DNA of 64,000 nt, taken from contig OZ234495.1 in NCBI GenBank assembly GCA_965153455.1, forward strand, positions 12,210,875 through 12,274,874, written 5' to 3'. Under the pieces are notes generated by a model that worked only from the letters and a program-made list of their open reading frames with translations, did no database searches and was not told where the DNA came from. Both the position numbers and the translations under genes were made by a program. Positions 12,540 to 23,966 of this stretch are shown piece by piece; position 1 is the stretch's first letter; each line of letters opens with the position of its first letter. The DNA comes from Sphagnum compactum. Lineage: Eukaryota; Bryophyta; Sphagnopsida; Sphagnales.

Positions 12540-14640
12540 AAAGTGGTTCGTTGTTGTTTTGTAAATTCCTTTTCAGCTACTTGTTCTACTGTAGTCATTG
12601 CTATTGATGCCTTTCTAGCCTTTTTGTCTTGTTTAGATCCTTTTTTCTTATTTTTTTGATCTATTCTACCGCCTCCCTATCCATTGCCTTTCATTGCATA
12701 ATGGTCAACTACTCTTCTGAAGTCACGACATGATTCTACGAATAATCAACTAAGGGTTTTCTTCCACTAGTCCTTCTTGTAGGGAGATAAGGTAATGACA
12801 ACAAGTTGTTGCCTGCTAATGCTTCTTGAGTTTCTGGGATTCTGCATTTTATTCCCACACCTATTGAAAACTATTCCAAGGTTTCAACTAGATTTTTGAT
12901 TGAAGAGATAGATTCAAGGTTAGTGATTGTAGAAACTATAGGCATGTCCACATAATACCTAGTCTGATCTTGAACCACACTATTAGGCATAGATTCATGA
13001 GTTGTAGGTTCTATAGTTGAAGTTATGTTAATAAGCTCTTCTATAATGTTCTATCCATTCCATCTCCCCATCCTCCTTTTGATTTGATTAATAATCATCA
13101 TCTTGCTTTTTTCTAATCAAATTCATTACTGTATATAAACTATTAGGTGTCATGGGCATGGAAACAACCAAGATTATGGGATTTCCTAAACCAAGACGAA
13201 AACAAAGGTAGGTTTAATTTCCCAAATCCAAATCATGAAACAAGAAAACAAGAATAAGGACATGACACATGTGAAACAAGAATTCAATAAGATTTTATTG
13301 CAAGGAATAAATAAAAACAAAACAAGGCTATGACAAGAAAATGTACCCAAAATTGGTGTTGAACATATTAAAAGTAATGGGAAATTTTACTTTTATTTAT
13401 AACCATTGGACACCTAGTTCAAAGAAGTTTTTTTGTTACATGTGGCCCATGTGCACCCATGTGTGAATTATGAATGAACTAAGATTCAATTTAAAATGAA
13501 TTAAAACTCAACTAAGAGTGAATTTAAATTTAACTAAAAATGAATTAAAAGTTAACTAAGAGTGAACTAAAAGTTAACTGGAAATGAACTAAACGTGAAC
13601 TACAAATTAACTAAAAGTGAATTGAAAGTTAATTAAAAGTGAATTGAGAGTTAATTAGATTGAACTAGGGTTTAACTAAAAGTGAACTAAAAGTTGATTG
13701 GAAATGAACTAAAGGTGAACTTAAATTTAACTAGAAGCTAATTAAAAGTGAACTAAATCTAACTAAGAGGTAGGTACAAGTTCTTTACAAGTTATGAATG
13801 AACATTCAAATGAATAAACCCCATGGCATTGGCATCTGTGATATTAGGCCTTGTTATCTCATCCATGGTTTTAAGGTCTAGTGGTCAAATCCTTTTAATT
13901 TTGAACCTTGAGATGATTTTTTTCTTAAAAGTGTCTGGTCTAGTGCTTTGTCTACCCATCTTATCAAAACTATGTTGTCTGGTTCAATGTAGTTTTTATT
14001 GATCATTATTGTGTCTCTTTCTTTTCTGAAAGCGATTTTGAAAGGTTTGAAGCAAGCTATGTCCAAAGGTTGTAATGCATGGGATGTATGTGAAAGGTAA
14101 GGTAAACATATTTAGTTCGAATGTTTTGCTTGCTCAATTGCCTCAAAGGTGACATGGGATCCATGGCCATCGAAGATGAACAAATACCTATTTAATAGAA
14201 AGATTCCACTTGGTATTAACCTTTTGAAAAATTAAAAAATTCTTTGAAAAAAAATGTAGTCATCCATGTTTTTGACTACATAATCATATAGGTCCTTGGT
14301 TTGCAAAGTTACATGTAGTCATTTCATATATTCTTTCCTTTGAAAATGTAAAACCCTGACAATGTTGTCGTTACTGCATTAACAACACAATTAAAATTCA
14401 ACCGTTCCCTAGATTTGGGAATGGTGTTATACACTTGTTAAGAACTTCATTTTGCTAAAACCTTGGTTGTTAATTGTCTTCTTACTTGGATGTCTATTTC
14501 ATTAAAGTTTTAAATATGATCTGGAGCATAGTTGTGCTTGTTATATAGGGATTGTAGGTTTTGGTAGATAGTCTTGCATGATTGGATTGGTAATCTTTGA
14601 GCTCTATTGATAACCAGTCTTTCATCTTGATGAATGTTAA
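12540..14640 (-). mobile_element. Tigger/pogo-like DDE transposase relic (Tc1/mariner superfamily)
   Basis: Reading the minus strand from about 14640 downwards, short frames line up in the order of a plant DDE-superfamily endonuclease. They are YNKHNYAPDHI, QVYNTIPKSRERLNFNCVVN, a GFYIFKGK strand, SKTWMT, RYLFIFDGHGSHVTFEAIEQA (a DDE-site aspartate in the FDGHGSH motif), SHTSHALQPLDIACFKPFK (13990-14080) and VDKALDQTLLRKK. The relic then passes into PLDLKTMDEIT near 13860. A C-terminal block with LPTRRTSGRKPLVDYS lies at about 12740-12810. Many stops and frameshifts break the frame, and a minisatellite occupies the gap at 13470-13770. No terminal inverted repeats were found. This family is well known in plants; the assignment is from motif order, not a search. 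Confidence 0.75.
13470..13770. repeat. Minisatellite of AACTAAAAGTGAA-type units
   Basis: About 20 imperfect units of 10-12 bp (for example AACTAAAAGTGAATT and AAGTTAACTAA) form higher-order units of about 21-24 bp. The array lies inside the gap between the central and C-terminal parts of the DDE transposase relic. It codes for nothing. Confidence 0.8.
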
Positions 14641-17600
14641 GCATAGGATGTATGTGCACTTAAATTAGTACCACTAAGAGGTCCCTTCTTTAGAAAGGTG
14701 TTGGTTTTGTTTGGGTTAGTTTTGTCACTTTCATCTTCAATTGTTGTAGGCTTATTGATAGCCCAACATCCTGCATAACCAAAACCCAAGAAACCATAGC
14801 GTGATCTTCTTCTATTATTAGTACACCTATTAGTCCTACTTTTATGGATTTTGTTTTTCCACACAAATGATCAGACAACAAAGTTAATGGTATGTTCTAG
14901 TGCCTACTTGCATTCCTCAATGAAATTACCCTCTCTCAACTACATCCATGGCCTCCTCCAATGCCTGGTTGTTCCATTTGCTTCTAATGTTGATAGGATT
15001 GGATTTATTGATTTTTTGTTATTTTATTGTTAGTTCTTATGATCTAACAGATGGTGGGACATTCTCCTTGTCTTGACTAGGTTAATCATCTAATCCACTT
15101 CGCTTCTTACAAGGCACATTCAACAACATCATGATTTAGGGCCCCCGAGCCCCAACCTCCAACAAGTTGGAGGTGTTTGGTTTGACCTTATAAAAGGTAT
15201 AAACCTAAATCTTCCATGTTTTAACCAATTTTTTAAAAAATGTGAAAAAATCAAGGTAATTGTGAAATGCATATGCTTTTAGTTGTTTGGAACTTGTGAT
15301 CAATGCATAGAACTCCTCAAAATTTGACATCATAAATTTAGCATATGACGAATTAATAATGAAAATCATGCGAAGTTCATTCATTCATAGGTTCATAAAT
15401 TTTGCACACAAATATCATGTGTCGAAAGCACATTTGACACTTAGATAAATGTGTTGATAGATGAAGTACAAACCTATAAATGAATGAATGTGACACAAAT
15501 TTCACATCTTCCTATAAATCTATGTTTCAAACGTGTTTTCAATGCATGATATCAATGTGTAAAATGTACAAATTATGAATGAATGAATTTTGTATGATTT
15601 CCAGTATTAAGTTGTGAGATGTTAAGTTTATGATAGACCAGACTAAATTTTGATCCATTGTTTCTATGCAAGGAGTAGATGTGTATAACAAACTACGACT
15701 TCTTAGAACTTGAAAAAATCTATTTATCTTATGGCTACCTATACTACACTTAGGAATTATAGAACTTTATATCCAGCGATAATACAAAAACTTCTTGAAC
15801 TTCTAATTGTAAAGTTCATCTATTACCTTTTGTTTTAGATGCCCCCTTGCATCCACTTGGAATCTTGGTTTTCTCTCTATTTTTTGACAACTTAGGATTT
15901 GATTATTGATGATCAAGTTCTTGTAGCTCCTTTTTGGCTAGTCTAGTGTGTGTAGTTTCTTAATCTAGTTCTTGAGGTTCTTCTTTGACTACTTTAAGTT
16001 ATAGAGTTTGTTCTTGTTGATTTCCTAAGACTTGTGTTTTTAATCTAGAGCTTTCTACAAATCCTTCTATGTTGCTTAACCTCTATTGGTCTAGACCATA
16101 TGCTTTCAAAACCTTAATGAGTGACTTAAGATTAACTTTCTCACAAATTGGAAGCTTTGACATATTAAAAAAAATTTGTTTGTATCTTTGTAAAAATGAA
16201 TTCTGGATGTAGATTTGTAGCATTACCTTGTGAATTTGGTGCTTCTAGGTTTTGGCAAGAATGGGATGTGCACAAAATCGAGGGGAAATTAAAAGGGTTT
16301 CTCCAATTAATGTGTAGGATTTGGGTATCCATTGGATTGTTGTAAACCCTAATCCTTGTTTGTGATGAGTTGTGTGCTATTTAACATGACTTGTAGACCC
16401 CATCACTAAACTTGTTCTCCTTGTACTATTCAGTCCAATTGCTTATCATCAAACTTTTATTTCCACACCAAACATGTGGTCCTTGCAAAACAAGCCCATT
16501 TTTTCCCTATAACCAAACATTGAACTTCATTGAACCCCATGTTTCCCCTTTTCCATAATGAAATTCAACTATTCACCCCTCAGCAAATGGGTCCCTTGTA
16601 ATTTTATTCAAATTATTTATAAATATGGCCACCAATATCCCTAATATCGAACACTAAAACTTGACGAGTGATCAACAATATGAAAAATTTAAAACAAAAT
16701 TATTTTCAACCAAGCTTTTGGTGATATGCTAAAAGGCGAATGCCCATAAAAATTGTTTTGTTTTAACATAGGCAGGCTGCCGCACTAGGTGGATGCTCGG
16801 TGACCGGCTTGTGTTTGGTGATGGGCCTCTCTACCCTATCATAATTAAGTGAATATGGAATCCTATATATTAATTCACTTGTCTGTCTGTGACAGGGCTT
16901 GGGAAGGGGGTTTAGCAGAACTGGCCGGCCTCTAAATATACCCAGATGGGGAAAACATAATTTATTTCGACCAATCGACGTAGCTGACAGAAACGATATC
17001 CCGAAATGACGTTACTTTATGTGGCTTTCTTTCGGTGCGGCTCACGGCGGGGCGTCCAGGTGCTGGTCCGGGGTGGCAGCAGGGCGACTCCGAATGGGGC
17101 CCTTGTTGGCGTTTACACCAGTAATGTGGTCTACCGCGAGGTGCTGCAGTGATTCTTCTTGTGGGTATGGGGTTCTTTGGGGTCTCCTTTGGACTCCCAG
17201 TTTTTTTTCAGGGCTTGGGCTTTGGTTTCGTTAAAGGGGATGGGTTGGATTAGATTGCATTAAACTAAAATGGGGCTTTTATATATCTCAGACATTCCCT
17301 CCATAGGATTTTCAGGCATGTAATGGATTTTAGATAAAATGACCATGCAGGAAACTCTTTTTTTTTCCCTCCTGGAAATGTGGCGATTTTTTTTTTTTTT
17401 TGAAAATTTTCCAAAATGCTCGCTTCACCATGTATGTTTTCATGGGGGACTTTTCAACGGATTTTCGTCACAAAAAATAAATAAAATAAAAATAAAAATA
17501 GCTGCTTTGCGGCTTTGTGTGTGTCTCTCTTGGTTTAAAGAAACCGAGGGACTTCGCAGTGTCCAAAGGTCACGGGTACCCACTAGTGCAATGTAAGTGG

Positions 17601-18990
17601 TTATAGTGTAGGCAGATATGTGGGTAAGGCATAGGTGGGAATGTTTAGCACATAACTAACCAAACACCATGGATAGATTTTGGGCAGGAGTACAATGAAA
17701 AAAGCGTTTCCTGTCCACACTCCACACACCATCCATCCATACTGTGGGTGATGTTCACTCCCGCCGGGTCCCAGCCTTGCTGCTAGCCTACACAGATTCC
17801 TCATCAATCTATTAGCATATCTTGGTCCAAATGTCTCCTTAGGTGGGCTACCACTAGAAAATTGCCCAATTTTCTAATCTTTTGTCCTTGATTTTGTGGT
17901 GCTTGCTGCCCAAAAGTAAGTAGATTTTGGAGAATTGTTTGGTGAAGTTCCTATGTGTCATTGCATTGTTGATCTCCCCCCCCCTAGGCTACTGCATTAT
18001 AATGATTTTAAGGTTTCTGCAAGTTTGGTTTCATTGAATGATTATATTGGTCCGCCCTCTTGGTTGGTTCATTTGCCTTCTTGGACATGGTTCTTCCATT
18101 TTGTTCCTTGTTTTCTCCCCCTTTTTTTTTTGGGGTGCTTTGGTTAATTTATGGTTGGCAGGGTTTCATCATTTGATTGCTTGTTGAGATCATATTCATT
18201 TCTAACAACTTTGATTCCATATGTCAGAACTGATCACACCAAATATAGAGAGTTTCCATGCAGTGTTGGGCGGGTATGTGATTTTAATATATCAGCTGGG
18301 TATGGGTAATGATATATTTCCTCTCAAGTCCTTCATAAGATCCTTGGTAATTAGGCACTGTAATTAATTAATTAATTAATTAACTAATTAGAGGGCTTGT
18401 TACTCAGCATGAAGTTTCCTCAGCAATGGTTCGGGCATTACATTTCTGGCAGGCACAGGCTTTTACACTTTTTGGTTTAAGCCCACCTGAATTTTCATAA
18501 GGCCCTGCCAACAAATTCCTTCCCTTTGTGGCTACCAAGTCCGGGAAGCAAAATCTACGAGGCTGGCTGTTTACACACACAGAGAAAGCCCTTCGCCACA
18601 GGCTTTATTGGAATCGGCCCTGTGCCGCAGCTCAGCGTTCATGTGGGGCCTAGCCCCCCGGCCCTTATTGCAGGAAAGCTTGTGGGCTTCTTTACCTACC
18701 AGCAAATAAAATTTGTTCGCTTGGCTGCAATGAGCCTCCTCTGAATTTCAATGTATACTGCTAAGTGACAAAATTTGTTTGTTACACTTGTAATATCATA
18801 AAATGACTTCCATAGAGCATTTTTGTTTTTTCCCTTCACAAGTTTGTTTCATTGCACGTACTTCTTTCCGAATGTCAATGGCAATGGATCCCAGCCTGGA
18901 TGGTTTTAAAAGTGTTGTCCTGTCTCTTACAGACATTACGGCCCATCACTCCCGGTAGCCATCTATCTCTTCAAGGTGACAACTAGTGTT
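14641..18990. other. Long region without a recognised gene
   Basis: From 14.6 to 16.7 kb the sequence is AT-rich and featureless apart from a short hairpin at about 15156-15173 (CCTCCAAC, AA, GTTGGAGG). From about 16.8 to 18.8 kb the GC content rises. The ORF 18526-18744 (plus, 72 codons) is unusually GC-rich for the area, but I do not recognise its product and see no flanking exons. A (TTAA)n microsatellite lies at about 18361-18391. This GC-richer block could be an unrecognised or non-coding transcript. Confidence 0.4.
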
Positions 18991-18996
18991 GTGAGG

Positions 18997-19072
18997 GGAT
19001 TAAGCGAAGATTGGGAGGGGGGATTAAGCGAAGATTGGGAGGGGGGATTAAGCGAAGATTGGGAAGGGGGAT
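18997..19072. repeat. 24-bp tandem repeat, three units
   Basis: Units starting GGATTAAGCGAAGATTGGGA begin at 18997, 19021 and 19045, an exact 24-bp period with only small differences at the G-run. The repeated ORF segments on the minus strand are a consequence of the repeat. Confidence 0.9.
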
Positions 19073-19079
19073 GGGGTAA

Positions 19080-20110
19080 GTAAGGTCGCAGAAGAAGAAG
19101 AGTAAGGTAATGCCTGGGGAGATGGGTGCTTTTGGAACTAAGCATTTGCTTGAGATGGAGAGAGTTGTGGGGGCCATTATTTGGAGAATATGTCTGGGCC
19201 ATGTCCCCACACCTGTTACTTGATGCAAAACACCAACATAATATTTCTTTTCTCACACATGATAAGCAACAAATATCATGGATAAATAACACAGAATACA
19301 AAGAGGCAAGCTGTTACAAGCAGGTTCTTTGATTTTTTGTTTTTTATAATGGTCATCAAGAGGTTGGAGGTTGTCATAGATTTACACAGATTTGCACGGT
19401 GAGCAAATGTAAAATCATTTCTACTTCCACTCAAGGGTATGTCTAAAATCGTATACAAGCAATGAATACATAACGATTTGTGTGTTATTTTATGTTTTGG
19501 GCTTGGATTCTTGTTTGTTATAAATGAGTTTTTATTTTGAATCGTTAAACATAATTTAAAAATTCACATCTCAAAAATTTTATCTTAAACATCAATTTTT
19601 TTGAATTATATTCATATTTGAACCAATTTAAAATTAAAACGCAATTAACTATGTTAGTGGAACTTAACAATAAACTAAAATATGATTTAACCAAACAACT
19701 AAACTAACACTCTGACAACAACAAATACTTAGAGCAACACTTTTTTTTTTAAAATCATACAAAGTATTTCAACATTATAATAATATAAATTATTTATATT
19801 ATTATAAAGTATTACAACATTTTGACTTTTCTACTATCCTCCCTGACCTGACCGGTAGCCAAATTTGGCTAAATCCCACCTACCTCGCAAATTTTGAAAA
19901 AAACAAAAAAACAAAAAAAAACACTGGGACTTGTCTAGCTGTTTTTCCTGTCTCCAGAGAAAGAAAGAGAGGACGGGGCGTTGCAGCCTTTTTGCAATGC
20001 AAAAAAAATGCAAAATTATTTGCTCTATTTTCTCCCCAATGCTGCCATCCATTTCATGTCCTCTTCTCTTTCCTCTTCTTCTGCTGCTCCTTCGTCACAA
20101 ATGATGCAAT
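19080..20110. other. AT-rich intergenic region
   Basis: No gene is recognisable. Poly-A and AT tracts fill 19500-19830. Short ORFs here are low-complexity. Confidence 0.5.
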
Positions 20111-20121
20111 AGCGGAGTATC

Positions 20122-20325
20122 TTGCCAGTGGAGAATTTTTTCTGTTTGGCTAAGGTATTGATAAACATTTGCTTGCTTAACGAATATTTATTGCGTCTTC
20201 TGTCGTCGTCGTCGTCATCGTCTTTGCCAGTGGAGAATTTTTTCTGTTTGGCTAAGGTATTGATGAACATTTGCTTGCTTAACGAATATTTATTGCTTCT
20301 TCTGTCGTCGTCGTCGTCATCGTCT
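20122..20325 (+). repeat. 102-bp tandem duplication in the SLAC1 leader
   Basis: Two near-identical copies start with TTGCCAGTGGAGAATTTTTT at 20122 and 20224, an exact 102-bp period. Only a few substitutions separate them (ATAAACATT/ATGAACATT, GCGTCTTC/GCTTCTTC). Each ends in a TCGTCGTCGTCGTCATCG trinucleotide block. The low divergence implies a recent duplication. Confidence 0.92.
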
Positions 20326-20790
20326 TTGTTTTTGTCGTTGTCGCTCTTGTTTTTGTTGTTGCAGAAAAGTAGCATCATCAATCCATTCATCAGGGAGGAC
20401 GGTGTAAACATCAGCAGTAGTTTTGCCATTGTTGTTGTAGTTGTTTGTTTGTTTTTTGGTTGCAGAAAAGCCTGGCATCATCAATCAATTCATCTTTCAT
20501 CGGGGAGGACTTGAAACATCAGCAGGAGCTGTTGTCTTTGTCGTTGTTTTTTATTTTGTTGTAGAAAATCAGCAGCATCATCATTCTCATCAGCAGGAGT
20601 TATTGTCTTTGTCGTTGTTTTTTCGTTTGTTGCAGAAAATCAGCAGCATCATCATTCTCATCAGCACGAGTTGTTGTCTTTGTCGTTGTTTTTTCGTTTG
20701 TTGTAGAAAATCAGCAGCATCATCATTCTCATCAGCACGAGTTTTTTCTTTGTTCTTTGTTCTTGTAGCAGAAAAGCAGCATCGTCAATG
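20326..20790 (+). repeat. Array of related modules each with a 3'-splice-site-like core
   Basis: Six related modules carry a T/G-rich tract ending in CAG or TAG followed by AAAA and a CAGCATCATCA-like segment. The AG ends lie at about 20364, 20465, 20564, 20635, 20706 and 20771. The middle three form an exact 71-bp tandem (starts 20531, 20602, 20673). The array is 500-960 bp upstream of the SLAC1 start codon, in the sense orientation of the gene. Confidence 0.85.
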
Positions 20791-21292
20791 ATCGTTCAGA
20801 TCAGAAGGATGTTGTTGTGACATTTTATGTCCAGTGAGATTTGAATCAAATTCATGGATATGTTTTCTTTTCTGTGTTGCTAGAATTCGGAGAGAAAGAG
20901 TATCGTCGTCGTTGCGTCGCATGTTTGTTTGTGCATCTGTGTCTTCGCTTTGGAAATTTGACGCTTTAGGTAGAAGATTTGCCATTAGTTGCGCCCGATC
21001 ATGGCAGCAAAGCTGCGGCGGGAGAAAGAGGAGCGTCGTACGGTGACGACGAGCATGAGAGAGCCGCATCGACGATTGTGGACGGCTTTTGTGCTACCGA
21101 TGTAGGCGGAAGCAGTAGCAGCAGCACTATCATGCGAGAAGTAGTTCGGGGCTCTGCAGATTGAACGTGATTGCATGCGCATTATAGTAGCGGCTCTTTG
21201 CGAACAGTGTTGAACAGAGACATTGCGAGAACAGTTCCTTCTTCGGAAATCTCTAGTGTTCAGAATACATTTATTGTAGTGGTAGCACTAGT

Positions 21293-23966
21293 ATGGACTC
21301 TGCTGTTGCTGTTGAGAGGACTAGCAGGAGCAGAAGCCGCAGCAGCTTGTGCATAGACGCACGAACAACGCACATGATTCAAGGCTTTGATGAAGAAGAA
21401 GAACAGGTGCCGAGTGCAACACAGACTGAGAAATCGAGTTTTGTTTGGATTCCTCTCATAGAGGATGATGATAATCCCACTACCTCTTCTTCTCCTCCTC
21501 TGACGTCCGTTGAGGAACCTACCGTGTCGTGTCTGTGGCGTGATCCTTACTTGTTAGCGCTAGATGCTGTCGGGAGGAGATCGTTCTCGGAGGTGCAGAT
21601 ACTACCGCCTCTGAAACCGGTGAAAACAGAAAGGAGGAACACAGACAGATCCAAGCTGCAGCATGGCTTCCCGAAACCACCGTCAAGCCACAGGTATCCG
21701 ATGCGAAGTGCTTTGAAGCCGCCGGCTCCTAGAGTCGTGGTGCTAACATCACCTACAGCAGAAATTAACGTGCCGGAACTCGACGCCTGCCAGGAGGAGC
21801 AAGAAGAACCAGCTGCTGCTGGAGCAAATGCAACCGAGGAAGCTCAGGTCTCCTCAAAATCCGTCCCTGCAGCAGAAGTCTTCAGCACAGTCCAGAAGTT
21901 ACATCCGGAGTTCCTTGGCTCTCAATCCACACTGCCTTGTAAACCCGTTGCGCATGCAGAACCGAGTCCCAAGCGAAGAGCCCTTTTATTCGCTCACGGA
22001 AGAAGGTTCACGCCTGAATCTGCTTCCAGGATTCATCGCTTCTTCAAGAGCTTTCAAAGGCGTGAGCAGCAGCTCAGTCCAAATATGCCAAGAACGGCAA
22101 GCGCTCCGGCGGGCAACACCTACGATCTATTCAGGACGCGATCGAGGAAACTGTCCAGGTCTCTTGTGGAGAGGCAATTTCCCAACACAATGTGTTCCAA
22201 GAGGCGGGCGGATTCTGTCATCGACGAGGAGAAGGACTGCGGCTGCGAGGAGGACTCGTCTGGCACCGTCAATGACTGTCGCTTGCCGCCTTGTGTAAGC
22301 GCTGGGCGCTACTTCGATGCCTTCCAAGGTCCAGAGCTCGAAATTCCCAAGGTAAGTACGACATTCTTCAGATTCTCTGTGGCATGCGCAAGCGGGACAT
22401 TTCGAGAATTTCTACTCAAACTTTTTCTCTCTGATCTTTTCGGAAGAATTGCATGCATAGGTCCTGGAGAGGTCTCTTGCATTTCTCAGTCGCTACACTG
22501 TTTCTGTTTCGGCAAGAAATGGGAATTTACACTTAGTGGATGTCCTGGAATTTCAGGACTCTGAGAAACTGTTGCTACCACCTGATGAGAGATGGCCGTT
22601 CCTGCTCCGTTTTCCTGTTTCATGCTTCGGTATCACACTTGGACTTGGAAGTCAATCAATGCTGTGGAAGAATCTGGCAACATCTCCAGATCTGGGTTTT
22701 CTTCATGTTCCAAGCAGTATCAACCTCTGCCTATGGTGCCTTTCTGTCTTTTCTTTTATGGTCATCTTCTTCGTCTACATACTGAAATCGATCCACTTCT
22801 TTGAAGCAGTACGGCGAGAATTCCAGCATCCTGTGCGTGTAAATTTTTTCTTCACTCCTTGGATCGCTGGGATGTTTCTTGCACTCGGAGTTCCACCACG
22901 TTTTGCAAAGTCCATACATCCAGCAGTGTGGTGTGTGCTTATGGCTCCAGTTGTTTCGCTGGAGCTCAAAATCTATGGCCAATGGCTCTCTGGAGGTGAC
23001 AGACGCCTCTCCAAGGTTGCCAATCCTTCCACACATCTGTCTGTTGTGGGAAACTTTGTAGGCTCTATTCTTGCATCCACAGTAGGCTGGAAGGAGCCAG
23101 CAATCTTCTTCTGGGCGGTTGGACTTGCACACTATCTTGTGCTTTTTGTTACTCTTTATCAAAGGCTGCCAACTAATGAAACACTGCGGAAGGATCTGCA
23201 CCCAGTTTTCTTCCTCTTTGTTGCAGCGCCAAGTGCTGCCAGTGTGGCATGGATGTCGATTGTTGGCGATTTTGATTATGTTTCCAGACTTGTATTCTTT
23301 GTGGCCCTTTTCCTCTGTTCATCACTCTTTGTCCGCATCAATTTCTTCAAAGGGTTCAAGTAAGTTTTGTTGAGGCCGATTGATTCATTCTCATGGGTTT
23401 CAATCTTGTGGAAATGCAATATTGTGTAGCATCAAGATGGAATTTAGAAATGTGATATTACATTCTCTCTCATAGTTTTGCTAATGATGTGCATCTGATT
23501 TTGTTGCTTGTAAATCAGGTTTTCAATTGCTTGGTGGGCATACACATTTCCAATGACTGTAGCTTCCATAGCAGCAATCCTCTACTGCAATGAGGCAAAT
23601 GGCTGGATAACAAAGGGCCTGGCTGTAGGACTTACCTTTGTCTCATCAGCCACAGTTTTTGCTGTCTTCTTTATGACTCTCCTTCATGCATTTATGTGGC
23701 AGTCTCTCTTCCCCAATGACTTGGCCATTGCTATCACTGCAGAAAGACCCAAATTCAAACGCAAGGGATCACCAACCCGTGACAATGATGGCTGTGTTCT
23801 GTACTCGGACCACCATTCACAGCCACTATTCAAAACAGTGATTGATGCATACCATCAATTCACATCAGCTAAAGAGGAGCAGAACGCAAATAACTGTTCT
23901 GCTTCTGGACTTCCTGATCAGCCTCTTGAAGCTCGATCTCAGACACAGACTGTGGTGACATCATGA
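21293..23966 (+). CDS. SLAC1: S-type (slow) anion channel, SLAC1 type
   Basis: SLAC1 channels release chloride and nitrate across the plasma membrane; in stomatal plants this closes stomata under ABA, CO2 and drought kinases. Three exons join in phase with GT-AG introns: 21293-22351, 22557-23359 and 23519-23966, giving 769 residues. The cytosolic N-terminus (about 353 residues) is long and rich in Ser, Arg and acidic residues. It contains basophilic sites RRSFS (95-99), RTAS (267-270) and RKLS (285-288), then the conserved GRYFDAFQGPELE. The channel core is unmistakable: WPFLLRFPVSCFGITLGLGS, HPVRVNFFF-PW, ELKIYGQWLSGG, VANPSTHLSVVGNFVGS, LYQRLPT, AAPSAASVAW, RINFFKGFKFS, AYTFPMT and FPNDLAIAIT, fitting ten membrane helices. 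The Phe in AYTFPMT probably matches the pore-gating Phe (inference). The N-terminus is about twice the Arabidopsis length and argues for SLAC1 rather than the shorter SLAH types, though SLAH3-like is possible. Confidence 0.95.

Noticed and set aside
20025-20514. Long overlapping ORFs on both strands (130 and 134 codons)
   Set aside because: They follow the 102-bp tandem repeat and low-complexity TCG tracts; both strands stay open because the repeat lacks stops. No domain is present.
20531-20743. CRISPR-like regular repeats
   Set aside because: The 71-bp units are contiguous tandem copies without unique spacers, and the DNA is eukaryotic with spliced genes.
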